Notes: a model not told the origin generated them from the sequence alone. 64,000 bases of DNA from Lactobacillus melliventris (GCF_013346935.1 NZ_JAAEEB010000003.1:62001-126000), one strand, 5' to 3'; positions 26,180 through 35,231 are shown, counted from the stretch's first letter. Numbers and translations are program-made.

Positions 26180-27145
26180 TTAAAATGTAGTGACTATTAA
26201 ACCGCCAAACAAATGACTGAAAAATGAGGTAATATTGTGCCAAATTTGTTCAAACCAATTGCGGTTTTCCGGGGTATTTATTTTATCGAAAATGTCTTTT
26301 GCATTCTTTTTAATATTTTTTGATAAAGCATCAGCCTGGTCTCTAAATTTATGATTTTTTAAAGCACCAGAATCACGCACTTCAATTAAGATGTTGATTA
26401 TTTGCTGTTTCTGATTATTATTAATGACGTCGCCAAGATGATTGATATTAATTTGGTTGTTAACAATGTCGTGAATCTGACTGTTTGAGATATTGTTACC
26501 GATTTTGCCCATTTCCTGCTTTGCACCTGCGACAGCATTGTTTAGTTGCGCATCGCTGTAGCCGTCTTTATCTTTATTTTCTTTAGTAATTTTACTGAGT
26601 GTGTTTATTTCATCTTGGGCTGCATTAACCTGGCTCTGATTTAAGTTTTCTCCGGTTTTGCTGTAAGCGGCATAGACACCGGCTAAAGCGCCGGAACCGT
26701 CAATAGGAACGGCGCTGGTAACATAAATGTTAGCATCAGAAATACCGGCAGTTAAAGCAGCGTTTTTGTATTGATCAGATGTGATTGTGGTAATATTGTT
26801 ACGCCCTTGATAGTCAAGGATGTGGACGTTAATACCGTTACCAGAAGCGGTCTTTTCAATCATCGCACTAGACCAGACACCGGAATTAGTAGTAAAGTTG
26901 GCACCAGATGGGTTAAGGTATTTGACTAAGTCGGCACCTGTGATGGTAATAGTTTGATAGCTAGCTCCCTTTAGAGGCTCGCTAAGTGTTTTTAAGGTGC
27001 CATTTTTTTGCGTTTCAGTCAAAGATGTTCCCAAACAAATTACGGGCAAATCATCTGCTTTAACTGTTTGGGTAGCAGTGCCACATAAAATGGTACTAAA
27101 AAATAACATTGTAATAATAGCTAAAATAGTTTTTGCTTTTTTCAT
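26180..27145 (-). CDS. DUF1002 secreted protein
   Basis: A 321-residue protein with a signal peptide (MKKAKTILAIITMLFFSTIL...VKA-DD). The segments LGTSLTETQK, ITGADLVKYLNPSGANFT, WSSAMIEKT and VTSAVPIDGSGALAGVYAAY match the DUF1002 (YpuA-like) family of secreted proteins of unknown function. A helical C-terminus follows. No Shine-Dalgarno is visible before the ATG (AGCTAATTACAT), and an IS607-type element lies directly upstream, so the insertion may have altered its original leader. Confidence 0.85.
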   Translation of the reverse strand: MKKAKTILAIITMLFFSTILCGTATQTVKADDLPVICLGTSLTETQKNGTLKTLSEPLKGASYQTITITGADLVKYLNPSGANFTTNSGVWSSAMIEKTASGNGINVHILDYQGRNNITTITSDQYKNAALTAGISDANIYVTSAVPIDGSGALAGVYAAYSKTGENLNQSQVNAAQDEINTLSKITKENKDKDGYSDAQLNNAVAGAKQEMGKIGNNISNSQIHDIVNNQININHLGDVINNNQKQQIINILIEVRDSGALKNHKFRDQADALSKNIKKNAKDIFDKINTPENRNWFEQIWHNITSFFSHLFGGLIVTTF

Positions 27146-27199
27146 ATGTAATTAGCTGATATATAAAACATAGAAGAAAGCAGAATTTCTTGTTTTTTC

Positions 27200-27337
27200 T
27201 ACTTTCCGAAAGAAAATATTTTTCCTTTCTTTATTTTACTTACTGTCGTCTTCATTAGTTTTCTGATATCTCTCTTGAGGTGATCACATTGACTAACTCT
27301 TACAGCTTGAGGACATATCCTGCCCCATTATTACTTT
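27200..27337 (-). ncRNA. Probable TnpB guide (omega) RNA and element right end
   Basis: In IS200/605 and IS607 elements the omega RNA covers the 3' end of tnpB and runs past the stop codon to the right end, where the guide begins. Here the minus strand after the tnpB stop has a non-coding stretch containing CCTCAAG twice (once in TGTCCTCAAGCTG, once in TCACCTCAAGAGAG). The exact RNA ends and the scaffold-guide junction cannot be determined by eye. Confidence 0.4.
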
Positions 27338-28501
27338 TTACTTGGCTAGTGCTAATAAATTACGCACCGCATTTTCATCACGATCGGCTTTATAGCCACA
27401 CTGATAACAAATATACTCATTGTGCTTAGTATGGTGCTTAACATTGCCTGCTAGCGTGATCTTTTCTGGACCAGTTTTAATGTAACCACAGTTAGCACAA
27501 CGTTGTGTGGATGGGTATAAGCGGCTTGCTAAAACCAATTCTTTACCATACCACTTGCACTTATAAACTAATTCCTGCCGAAACTTTCCAAACATTGAAC
27601 GATGTAAACCTTTAGATGCTATTCCCATTTTCATTGCTTTAACATCTAAATCTTCAATGACAATTTGATCGTAATCAGTTACTAACTTAGTCGTGAACTT
27701 TTGCAGTAAATCAGTTTGAATATTATTAACTTTACGATAATCACGTTGCAGTTTGTTTTTCACTGCTTGGTAATTACAACTTTTAAGAGCTGTTTTTAAA
27801 CCATTTACTGTTCGCTTACGTGCCAGTTGACGTTGATAATGTTTGATACGCTCATATAGTTTAACTAGTTTCCTAGGTAAAACTTGTAAGTTACCGCCTG
27901 TCCAATTAAAATGACCAATATTTACATCAACTGCAGTTTTTTGACCAGTTTTTGCCTTTACCTTAGGCTCAAATTGATAAGTTAAAGCTGCTGTATAATG
28001 TCCGCTCTCTTTTAAGATACTAACGGTTAACAATTTCGTCATTTGTGGCTTTTCTGCTAGTTTAATATCAAACCAGTCTTCTTTAACCACTCCTCGAGGA
28101 CGGTCTAAACGTAATTTGCCATTAATAATCTTAGCTCGATCTGTTTTAAAGCCTTGACGGGCCGCCTTTTTGCTTTTGAATTGTGGTTTGCCCCAATCAG
28201 GTTGAGCTTTGTCAAAAAAATTCTGCCATGCCTGTGCCAAATCTTTAATTGCTAATTGCAAGCAACGAGCTGATAATTTATCTTGCCAATCTTCTTTGTT
28301 AGCGACTAATTCATTACGTACTCGATATTGGTTGGGCTTAGGGTTATCTATTGGATTAATGGTATTAGCTTCATACATATCATTCCAAGTAGCTAAGCCC
28401 TGATTCCAACAATAACGACGATAGTCGCACAAGGCTACAAGCTGCTTAGTCATTATCTGATTAGGACATAATCTGACTAATTGAGTTTTAGTTACTATCA
28501 T
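27338..28501 (-). CDS. tnpB: TnpB RNA-guided endonuclease (IS607-associated)
   Basis: About 387 residues from ATG 28501, which has GAGG 9 nt upstream; a TTG five codons earlier is less likely. TnpB is the RuvC-type nuclease related to Cas12. An N-terminal helix-turn-helix/wedge region (YRRYCWNQGLATWN) is followed by RuvC-I Asp in TAVDVNIG, RuvC-II Glu in IVIEDLDVKAM, a zinc ribbon (CANCG...CYQCG), and RuvC-III Asp in ADRDENAVRN. All catalytic residues are present and the frame is unbroken. It overlaps the end of tnpA by 14 bases in another frame, so translation may be coupled. Confidence 0.93.
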   Translation of the reverse strand: MIVTKTQLVRLCPNQIMTKQLVALCDYRRYCWNQGLATWNDMYEANTINPIDNPKPNQYRVRNELVANKEDWQDKLSARCLQLAIKDLAQAWQNFFDKAQPDWGKPQFKSKKAARQGFKTDRAKIINGKLRLDRPRGVVKEDWFDIKLAEKPQMTKLLTVSILKESGHYTAALTYQFEPKVKAKTGQKTAVDVNIGHFNWTGGNLQVLPRKLVKLYERIKHYQRQLARKRTVNGLKTALKSCNYQAVKNKLQRDYRKVNNIQTDLLQKFTTKLVTDYDQIVIEDLDVKAMKMGIASKGLHRSMFGKFRQELVYKCKWYGKELVLASRLYPSTQRCANCGYIKTGPEKITLAGNVKHHTKHNEYICYQCGYKADRDENAVRNLLALAK

Positions 28502-29114
28502 CAGTATCTTCCTCAACTAAGCTTTTATCAGCTTCCAAATGCTTCTTATACTTACGTAATCCGTATAAGCGACAAGAAAAAGCTTGAATGATACTTACTA
28601 AGTCATCAACCAATTCTTGATCAGGAGAGGTCTTTTTACGATTTAAAACAATTATTTTAGTACCATGTCGTTTACAAAAACCAGCAAACCAATCATAACC
28701 AAAACGAATAAAACGATCTTGATAGGTAATATAAATTTCACTTACTTTACCTGCTTCGACTTCTTCAAGTAGCTTATTCCAAGCTTTACGCTTGTAATTT
28801 AATCCGCTGCCAATATCAGTTATTGCTTCATCCATAATAATGCCCTTGGCATTTAAAAAGGTTTGAATAAAATCAATTTGATTTTGCAAATCTTTCTTTT
28901 GCCCATAAGTTGAAACTCGAGCATAAGCGATAATTTTACCTTTCTGCTTACTACCGGATTTATGCAAAATTTGTTCGACTTGTTCTTCAGTGTAATAGCG
29001 ACGATTAGTTGGTGTGCGGTGTGCAACTAATGTTTTATTACTATCCCACTTTTGTAAAGTACGGACAGTAACACCAAGCAATTTAGCCATTTCACCAATC
29101 TTATAGCTAGCCAT
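28488..29114 (-). CDS. tnpA: IS607-family transposase (serine recombinase)
   Basis: A 208-residue IS607 TnpA. Residues 1-50 form a MerR-like helix-turn-helix (YKIGEMAKLLGVTVRTLQKWD), and from 58 comes a serine-recombinase catalytic domain with IIAYARVSTYGQKKDL (catalytic Ser68), then YITYQDRFIRFGYDWF and SIIQAFSCRLYGLRKYKK. It catalyses transposition without target-site duplication. AGAAAGG precedes the ATG. The reading frame is intact, so the element may be active. Confidence 0.93.
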   Translation of the reverse strand: MASYKIGEMAKLLGVTVRTLQKWDSNKTLVAHRTPTNRRYYTEEQVEQILHKSGSKQKGKIIAYARVSTYGQKKDLQNQIDFIQTFLNAKGIIMDEAITDIGSGLNYKRKAWNKLLEEVEAGKVSEIYITYQDRFIRFGYDWFAGFCKRHGTKIIVLNRKKTSPDQELVDDLVSIIQAFSCRLYGLRKYKKHLEADKSLVEEDTDDSN

Positions 29115-29342
29115 ATAACAATCCTTTCTATGTTTTGTTCTTTCTTAAGATTATTATATAGCAATTGCCTATTTTTAACTATAATATTCTATAAAATTAT
29201 AAACAGTTATTTCCCTCCTTTTAACTGTCCTTAATTATACTAAATGATAAACGCAAAAGTTTAAATTATAGTTATGTACTACTTACTTTACGTTATTTTT
29301 AATATTTAAGATGGTATAATAACAAAAGTGAAGGAGGGAGCT

Positions 29343-30188
29343 ATGACTCAGCAACCTGAATTAACTGTCATCATGCCAATTTACAATGTTGCAAAATATT
29401 TAACTCGTGCACTTGATCATTTAGCACAGCAAGATGATCCGAATTTTAAGTTGTTAATTGTCAATGATGGTTCAACCGATAATAGTAGAAAAATAGCTGA
29501 GAGCTATCGCGAAAAATTCCGCTACTTTAAAATAATAAACAAACATAATGGTGGCTTATCCGATGCACGTAATGTAGGTATTGCAAACGTTGATACACCA
29601 TATTTTACTTTCCATGATGGTGATGACTGGGTAGATTCCGGTTATACAGCATTTTTTGTGAATGCTTTTCATGATCATCCCGATGCAGCAATGGTTTCCT
29701 GTGGCTTTTGGCTTGATTACGAAAATAAGCCGGATTCAGTTCCCGCAACTAAAAAAGTTGTGCAAGGGATGAAAGGCAAGGCTAGAACGTACCAGTTAAT
29801 CAGCAACCCATTTGGTTCTTTATGTGATAATCACTGCTTGGCTACTCCTGTTAAAGGCTACACCTGGAACAAGGGTTATAAATTGTCAATTGTGCGCCAG
29901 AATCATCTTAGCTTTAAGAAAGACTTAGCTTTCATGGAAGATCAAATATTTAATGTCCAATACTTGGCTTTAACAGAGGGCTTTTATTGTGATAGCAAGC
30001 CTTTATATCATTACTGGCAACGCAAAGACAGCATGGTTCATCACTTTAATTCAAAAATGATTCCTGATAATTTTAAAGCGAATTACATAATTGCTAAAAT
30101 TATTATCCGTAGCTTGTGGCATGAACATAAGAAGGAAAATGGTTCTAATCAGAAGTTGATTGAGGCTAGTGAGAGAGACCAAAGATGA
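29343..30188 (+). CDS. Glycosyltransferase family 2
   Basis: 281 residues from ATG 29343 with AAGGAGGGAG just upstream (the GTG at 29328 is too early). A GT-A fold: VIMPIYNVAKYLTRALD, VNDGSTDNS, GGLSDARNVGI, and the metal-binding FHDGDDWVD. There is no TM helix. It transfers a sugar to a wall or surface polymer; the donor is unknown. Its stop overlaps the next ATG (ATGA), so the hydrolase behind it is translationally coupled. An extended -10 (TGGTATAAT) lies just before the gene. Confidence 0.88.
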   Translation: MTQQPELTVIMPIYNVAKYLTRALDHLAQQDDPNFKLLIVNDGSTDNSRKIAESYREKFRYFKIINKHNGGLSDARNVGIANVDTPYFTFHDGDDWVDSGYTAFFVNAFHDHPDAAMVSCGFWLDYENKPDSVPATKKVVQGMKGKARTYQLISNPFGSLCDNHCLATPVKGYTWNKGYKLSIVRQNHLSFKKDLAFMEDQIFNVQYLALTEGFYCDSKPLYHYWQRKDSMVHHFNSKMIPDNFKANYIIAKIIIRSLWHEHKKENGSNQKLIEASERDQR

Positions 30189-30841
30189 GAGAAAAAGTAA
30201 ATGGTAATGAACTTTATTACAGTAAATTAGGTAAGGGCGCGCCACTTCTTCTATTACACGGACACCATTTAGATGGCGGCATGTTTGACCAGATAGTGGC
30301 TCCTTTGTCTCTTTATTACACGGTTTATGTGCTGGATATGAGGGGTCATGGTCTGAGTCAGGGAGAAGCGGCAGAACACTACCAGACTGAAGTTGAAGAC
30401 CTTGCGGCTTTTATTAAGCAGGTTCATATCAGAGGCTGCTATTGCTTTGGCTTTGATGCAGGCGGCTTAGTGGCAATGATGCTGGCAAGTCAAGACCAAG
30501 ATATCTTTAAAAAGCTGATGATAGCAGGTGTTTTTGTTAACGGTAATGGCATCAGGCCTTACCACTATCTGACTGAAGGTTTTCTGCGCTTCTTACGCAT
30601 GAACCGAGACAGTAAAGTAGAATTATCAGAGAGCTTTATGTCGGTTGACAGCTTAAAGGCAATTAAAATACCTACCTATTGTGTAGTAGGTGAAAAAGAC
30701 TGGGTTAAAGTAGAGCATGTCCGCTGGTATAGTCAAATTATTCCTCAAGGACAGCTTTTGGTCATGCCCAGGCAAAAACATGAAAGTTACGCCGTAAAGA
30801 GTTTCAAATTACTAAACTTAATGGAAGACTTTTTCCAATAG
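30185..30841 (+). CDS. Alpha/beta hydrolase with aspartate at the nucleophile position
   Basis: A 218-residue hydrolase, short because the lid is reduced. Conserved parts are LLLLHGHHLDGGMFD (oxyanion region), VLDMRGHGLS, the nucleophile elbow GFDAGG with Asp91 where esterases have Ser, an acid Asp172 in GEKDW, and His199 in RQKHESY. Asp-Asp-His is the arrangement of epoxide hydrolases and haloalkane dehalogenases, so it may act on such bonds or may have lost activity. Coupled to a glycosyltransferase by a 4-base overlap. Confidence 0.75.
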   Translation: MREKVNGNELYYSKLGKGAPLLLLHGHHLDGGMFDQIVAPLSLYYTVYVLDMRGHGLSQGEAAEHYQTEVEDLAAFIKQVHIRGCYCFGFDAGGLVAMMLASQDQDIFKKLMIAGVFVNGNGIRPYHYLTEGFLRFLRMNRDSKVELSESFMSVDSLKAIKIPTYCVVGEKDWVKVEHVRWYSQIIPQGQLLVMPRQKHESYAVKSFKLLNLMEDFFQ

Positions 30842-30882
30842 GTCATTAAATTTTTAGAATTAAGAGTAAATTCGCATAGTAG

Positions 30883-30906
30883 AAGCCGAAAGTATCTTCG
30901 GCTTTT
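30883..30906 (+). terminator. Intrinsic terminator
   Basis: AAGCCGAA pairs with TTCGGCTT around AGTATC, followed by TTT. It ends the glycosyltransferase-hydrolase operon. Confidence 0.85.
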
Positions 30907-30995
30907 TGCTTGAATTATTACTTTTCTAGGCACTAAGGACTTTTTTGGTTATAATAGACTTGCAAAGATTGTATTTTTTAAAAAACGAGGTAGCT

Positions 30996-31976
30996 ATGAA
31001 CAAGGAAGAACTTCTTCAGTTAATGCACCCAATGAAGCTAATTGGGCTGGGCGGAAATCCCGCTTTAAATGAAAAAATTGCGCAAATATTGAAAAAGCCA
31101 TTAATCGAAACTGCTGTGCAGCATTTTAGCGATGGCGAAATTCAAGTTAATATTGGCGAAAGTGTCAGGGGGTGTGATGTTTTTGTCATTCAGTCAATTC
31201 AAGATCCTGTAAATGAAAACTTTATGGAATTAGAAATTGTTTTAGATGCCTTGCATCGTGCTTCAGCGCATAGGGTTAATGTAGTAGTACCATATCTGGC
31301 TTATTCACGCTCAGATACCAAAACTCGTTCACGGGAACCAATTACTGCTAAACTCATAGCTAATTTATTACAAATTACTGGTATGGATCATTTAATCGCA
31401 CTTGATTTGCACGCTTCACAAATCCAAGGCTTTTATAATGTTCCAGTTGATCATTTGCACGCTATGCCATTATTAGCGCAATATTTTATTGATAATGGCA
31501 TCGCTTCTAAAGACGAAGACGACATTGTCGTTGTTTCACCGGATCATTCTGGTGCTAAACTTGCTCGTAACTTTGGCCAGTGCTTTGATGCTCCCATCGC
31601 AATTGTAGATCAGCGCCGTGCCCGTTATGACGCTGATGTACATGATATGATCGGTGATGTTAAAGACAAGAAATGTATTATTGTAGATGACTTAATTGAT
31701 ACAGGATCGCGTATTTCCTCTTCAACCAAGTCTGTTTTAGCAGCAGGTGCAAAGAAGGTTTATGTTGCTGCCACACACGCACTGCTCTCACAAAACGCGC
31801 TCGAAGTTCTAAATGAATTACCAATTGAACAAATTGTAGTGACTGACACAATTAAGCATAGCCATTATCCGGACAGAATGGTTCGTATTTCTGTTGATTT
31901 GCTTTTGGCGCGAGGAATTAATTATGTATATAATGATCGCTCAATGCATTTGTTAAGTGAAAGTGATTTAAAGTAA
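30996..31976 (+). CDS. prs: Ribose-phosphate pyrophosphokinase
   Basis: 326 residues from ATG 30996 (ACGAGG upstream); the longer frame from 30945 crosses the TATAAT at 30950-30955. PRPP synthetase makes phosphoribosyl pyrophosphate from ribose 5-phosphate and ATP for nucleotide, His and Trp synthesis. Motifs are HFSDGEIQVNIGESVRG, RSDTKTRSREPITAKL, the metal/catalytic DLHASQIQGFYN, VVSPDHSGAKLARN and the PRPP loop CIIVDDLIDTGSRI. VVSPDHSG instead of VVSPDHGG suggests the secondary PRPP-synthetase copy that lactobacilli often carry. It is monocistronic. Confidence 0.93.
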   Translation: MNKEELLQLMHPMKLIGLGGNPALNEKIAQILKKPLIETAVQHFSDGEIQVNIGESVRGCDVFVIQSIQDPVNENFMELEIVLDALHRASAHRVNVVVPYLAYSRSDTKTRSREPITAKLIANLLQITGMDHLIALDLHASQIQGFYNVPVDHLHAMPLLAQYFIDNGIASKDEDDIVVVSPDHSGAKLARNFGQCFDAPIAIVDQRRARYDADVHDMIGDVKDKKCIIVDDLIDTGSRISSSTKSVLAAGAKKVYVAATHALLSQNALEVLNELPIEQIVVTDTIKHSHYPDRMVRISVDLLLARGINYVYNDRSMHLLSESDLK

Positions 31977-32010
31977 AGACATATTAAATGGCTTACTGCT
32001 AACATTTTTC

Positions 32011-32030
32011 TCTTTAGTATAAATTATAAG
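32011..32030. repeat. 20-bp exact direct repeat (copy A of two)
   Basis: TCTTTAGTATAAATTATAAG occurs here upstream of the TetR gene and again at 35248-35267 upstream of the CAP gene, in the same orientation on the plus strand. Both are intergenic and AT-rich. Confidence 0.6.
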
Positions 32031-32117
32031 CATATAATATACCGGTGCCTTTTTTGTTTATTTATTCTATATCATTGGTATAATTAAGGCAAAATGTATA
32101 GGAGCTGAGAAAACATT

Positions 32118-32801
32118 ATGGCACGACGTAAAAATTACAAAAGAAGACGTACAATTTTAAGTAATACATTTCACTTAATTAGAGAAAATGGAATGGATAG
32201 TGTTTCATTTCAAATGATTGCAGAAAAGTCGGGAATTTCCAAATCCTTACTGCAATCGTATTATCCCCATAAATCAAACTTGATTACTGATGTAGTGCGC
32301 AATATTCTCAATACATTAGATAAGCAGGTGCAAAAATTTGGTGTTAGCAAGGAAGACGAAGTTTGTGCTCGCACTAAAGCCTTTATTTATGCAATTGAAA
32401 TGCTGGGGATCAAAGATGAAGGTCTTAAGCGCATTATTACAGAGGTGTTTAAAAGTAACGAGTCGTTAGATTTTTGGAGTAATACCATTAATGATTGGTT
32501 AAAGGAGAAACAGCTATTTAACCACGTTGACTTTGATCCGAAAGAAGTACGGCTGGGGATTGCTTTTGCCGTGACAGGTATCAGTCGTCTATATTATGAC
32601 AATAAAGATTATGACGTTTCTCCTGAAGAAATAGCAGATTATGGTACAAAATCATTTATGTATAGTTTCTTACATTGCTCAGAATCTACTATTGATAAGG
32701 CGCTTAAAGAAGGTCATGAAATTATCGAATCTACCGATATTAAGACCATACATCATGCAATAGATACAATGTTTGATGAAGACAAGGAGATTGTCTGTTA
32801 G
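32118..32801 (+). CDS. TetR-family transcriptional regulator
   Basis: A 227-residue TetR-type regulator: an N-terminal helix-turn-helix (RRRTILSNTFHLIRENGMDSVSFQMIAEKSGISKSLLQSYYPHKSNLI) and an all-helical ligand domain. An extended -10 TGGTATAAT and a GGAGCTG ribosome site precede it. It is followed after 11 bases by a membrane-protein gene, which it may regulate together with itself. Ligand unknown. Confidence 0.85.
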   Translation: MARRKNYKRRRTILSNTFHLIRENGMDSVSFQMIAEKSGISKSLLQSYYPHKSNLITDVVRNILNTLDKQVQKFGVSKEDEVCARTKAFIYAIEMLGIKDEGLKRIITEVFKSNESLDFWSNTINDWLKEKQLFNHVDFDPKEVRLGIAFAVTGISRLYYDNKDYDVSPEEIADYGTKSFMYSFLHCSESTIDKALKEGHEIIESTDIKTIHHAIDTMFDEDKEIVC

Positions 32802-32812
32802 AAAGGAAAAAT

Positions 32813-33643
32813 ATGGCAAATGGCGCGCGAGATGGTTTGCACAGAATAAATAAAGAGCAGAACGAGGATTATAAAAAAGTTCTGTCCTTTATTATCTTTC
32901 TGATTGTGTCGCTAACCATGATTACCGCTACTTTCCTAAATCCCTTTTTCATGAAAGGGCAAATTAGAAACAATAGCAATGAGGCTGTAGTTGTCAGGCA
33001 GATCAACAAGCACTTTGATACTTTAGCAGAAATAATTGGTGCTAATAAAAATGGCAACGCTAATTTGTTGACTACTAAGCAAACACAGCCAATTGCTGAC
33101 CATATTATTGACTATACGTTGGGTATACCATGGTTTAAATTCAGTAATATGAAATTAGCCAAGCAAATTTTGCATGACATTGATTTAAATGTTGATCAAG
33201 GCGTATCTAGTGATGCCCAGTTAGTACAAGAAAAACTAAAAGAGCAGGAAAACAATGCCCCATATGACGTAATAGATGCTTTTAATCTGAATACGGTTAC
33301 ACTTGGGGGCAATGTGGCTTTTATTTTATTAATCGTTAATGTAATTATACTGATAATGGCTATTATTAGTTTGCGGTCATTAATAAGTGATATGAAGTTA
33401 TTTTTAAATTCAAAAATGCTGACCCACGAAGTTACCGCGTCTGGTATGTGGGCAGGGTTTTGGTTAATATTAATTGCGGGCGTATTGGCAGTTATTCCCG
33501 TAATTTTTAACGTTGAAAGTTTAGCTGTATTAGGTTATGTATTGGAAATTAGCAGCAGTATTTTCCTAGATTTTGTCATTGTAGGTGTCATTCTTTATAT
33601 CCTAAGCGCAATTCCGTGGGAAATTAGCTCGCCAAACAATTAA
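32813..33643 (+). CDS. Integral membrane protein, unknown
   Basis: A 276-residue protein with a TM helix near 24-45, an extracellular region of about 120 residues, then four TM helices (about 167-187, 213-230, 232-246, 249-265). Preceded by AGAAAGG. It is in an operon with the TetR regulator upstream, which suggests an export or stress function, but no family is recognised. Confidence 0.65.
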   Translation: MANGARDGLHRINKEQNEDYKKVLSFIIFLIVSLTMITATFLNPFFMKGQIRNNSNEAVVVRQINKHFDTLAEIIGANKNGNANLLTTKQTQPIADHIIDYTLGIPWFKFSNMKLAKQILHDIDLNVDQGVSSDAQLVQEKLKEQENNAPYDVIDAFNLNTVTLGGNVAFILLIVNVIILIMAIISLRSLISDMKLFLNSKMLTHEVTASGMWAGFWLILIAGVLAVIPVIFNVESLAVLGYVLEISSSIFLDFVIVGVILYILSAIPWEISSPNN

Positions 33644-33692
33644 GTAGCTTGGCTTAAAAAGCAATTGGTCATTTTTACCAAAGGAAGCTCAT

Positions 33693-34166
33693 ATGAAAAT
33701 TTATTTTGCAAATGCCTTGTTTTCACAAGCAGAAATTAATTATAACGCGCAATTAGCGGCAAAAATTCGGCAAATAGATGATGCCATTGATTTATATTTA
33801 CCTCAAGAAAACGCGTCAATTAATGATAAACAAGCGTATGCTGATTCTAAAATGATCGCCCAGGCAGATACCGCAAAATTACTCAATAGTGATTTGATGG
33901 TTGCGGTTCTTGATGGACTTAGCATTGATAATGGTGTTGCCAGTGAAATAGGTGTGGCTTATGCAAAAGAGATTCCCATAATTGGCTTATACACTGATAC
34001 ACGCCAGCAGGGCGCTACTAATCAAAAAAAACTGCACGCTCTAACTCAGATTGCTGAAAATCAATTTCATTATGTTAACTTGTATACTACTGGTTTGATT
34101 AAGCTTAATGGAACCATAGTTAATAATGAAAAAGATTTGTTGACTGCTGTTGCACGCTACCTTTAA
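33693..34166 (+). CDS. ndt: Nucleoside 2-deoxyribosyltransferase
   Basis: A 157-residue NDT, matching the family length (about 158). It exchanges bases between 2'-deoxyribonucleosides, a nucleoside-salvage step typical of Lactobacillus. The N-terminus IYFANALFSQAEINYN and the active-site block AVLDGLSIDNGVASEIGVAYA contain the nucleophilic Glu (residue 85) and the conserved Asp residues. AAGGAAGCTC lies before the ATG. Confidence 0.92.
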   Translation: MKIYFANALFSQAEINYNAQLAAKIRQIDDAIDLYLPQENASINDKQAYADSKMIAQADTAKLLNSDLMVAVLDGLSIDNGVASEIGVAYAKEIPIIGLYTDTRQQGATNQKKLHALTQIAENQFHYVNLYTTGLIKLNGTIVNNEKDLLTAVARYL

Positions 34167-34191
34167 AGTTTTACTCAGTTCAAAAATATCT

Positions 34192-34224
34192 AAAACCTCG
34201 AAAAAAACAGCTTTTCGAGGTTTT
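34192..34224. terminator. Bidirectional terminator
   Basis: AAAACCTCGAAAA pairs perfectly with TTTTCGAGGTTTT around AAACAGC. It serves the deoxyribosyltransferase (plus) and the CAP-domain gene (minus). Confidence 0.9.
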
Positions 34225-34226
34225 TA

Positions 34227-35231
34227 TTATTGAATTGATTCAGAAGGATTTTTAAGTTGAAACAGCTTAAAGGTATAACTGGTCAAACCTGAGATTTTTA
34301 CTTCATATTCATGACCAACAACCAGCGGGATTGATCCAGGATAATAAGTGATAATAGTTTCAAAATTGCCATAGCCACTCTTACTGTAATTATGGACATT
34401 TTTAGCCTGATAAGTTTGGGCAGTATCCTTATCAGTAATGGTAATTATTGGATTGCCTTTAAAGCTTTGATCTGAAAGATAGACAGACCAGGCAATATTT
34501 TGACCTTGCAAAAGTTCAATTGGAAAAACTTCGCTGCTAGGATAAGTTACCATTTCTTGACTGGGAATACGAAAAACATCATCAGGATTAAAAACTTTTT
34601 GAACAGAATAGCGGTAGCCATTTTTACCATACGCAGCGCCTGCTCCAGTTGATGTTAGGCGTGTTGATAATAGCCATGCTCGGTGACCAGTGTCAGCGCC
34701 TGTTAAATTATATTGGTCGGTTATCAGATCAGTAATAACATCACCAGCTGATTGATCACTAGTATTGAAATTAAGGTTAGCTTTGCTCGAAATGTTGCGA
34801 GCTAGCTGCCAAACGTTTTTATTAATTACTTTCGGGCGCTTTTCAAAAGGCAGGCTATGTTGGTTAATCCTAGGGTTAGCATTAAGTGCGGCCAGTACAG
34901 CTGCAGTTTTTTGCGCAGCAATATTATCCTGAGAATTTTCTTTAATAGGAGTCAAGCCAAATAGCTGTCTATAATAGTTGGTGTAGGCTAATTGACTATT
35001 GAGGTAAGCAGGAACGAGTGTGCCTTGTTTAAATCTGTTTTTAAACTGGGGTTTGCTCAGATAAAGATTATTAAAATTAAAAGTGGTATTATCAAGCTGT
35101 GCATATTCCTGTTGTAAATGGGTTACCTTATTTATTTCGTCAGGAGTGAATTCTGCCGCATAAACTTTGGTGTTACTAAATGGAAAAATGAAAAGTAAGC
35201 ACAAGAGGGCAGTATAAATTTTCTTTATCAT
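34227..35231 (-). CDS. Secreted CAP/SCP-domain protein
   Basis: A 334-residue protein with a signal peptide (MIKKIYTALLCLLFIFPFSNTKVYA-AEF). The middle (about 80-215) is a CAP (SCP/PR1-like) domain with AYTNYYRQLFGL, AAQKTAAVLAAL, the His in NQHSL and GHRAWLLSTRLTSTGAG. A beta-rich C-terminal domain follows, without anchor. Lactobacillus CAP proteins, often annotated SEC10/PgrA-like, are extracellular; their activity is not settled. Read divergently from the helveticin-type gene, sharing its upstream region. Confidence 0.85.
   Translation of the reverse strand: MIKKIYTALLCLLFIFPFSNTKVYAAEFTPDEINKVTHLQQEYAQLDNTTFNFNNLYLSKPQFKNRFKQGTLVPAYLNSQLAYTNYYRQLFGLTPIKENSQDNIAAQKTAAVLAALNANPRINQHSLPFEKRPKVINKNVWQLARNISSKANLNFNTSDQSAGDVITDLITDQYNLTGADTGHRAWLLSTRLTSTGAGAAYGKNGYRYSVQKVFNPDDVFRIPSQEMVTYPSSEVFPIELLQGQNIAWSVYLSDQSFKGNPIITITDKDTAQTYQAKNVHNYSKSGYGNFETIITYYPGSIPLVVGHEYEVKISGLTSYTFKLFQLKNPSESIQ

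Larger units (their letters stand above)
27200..29160 (-). mobile_element. IS607-family insertion sequence (tnpA serine recombinase + tnpB)
   Basis: The element carries a MerR-headed serine recombinase gene and, overlapping it, a tnpB gene in the order and orientation of IS607. IS607 elements lack terminal inverted repeats and target duplications, so I cannot fix the ends; the limits given are approximate. It lies between the DUF1002 gene and a glycosyltransferase gene. The stretch just after the tnpB stop (27337 down to about 27200) should hold the right-end guide RNA (omega RNA) of TnpB. Confidence 0.85.
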
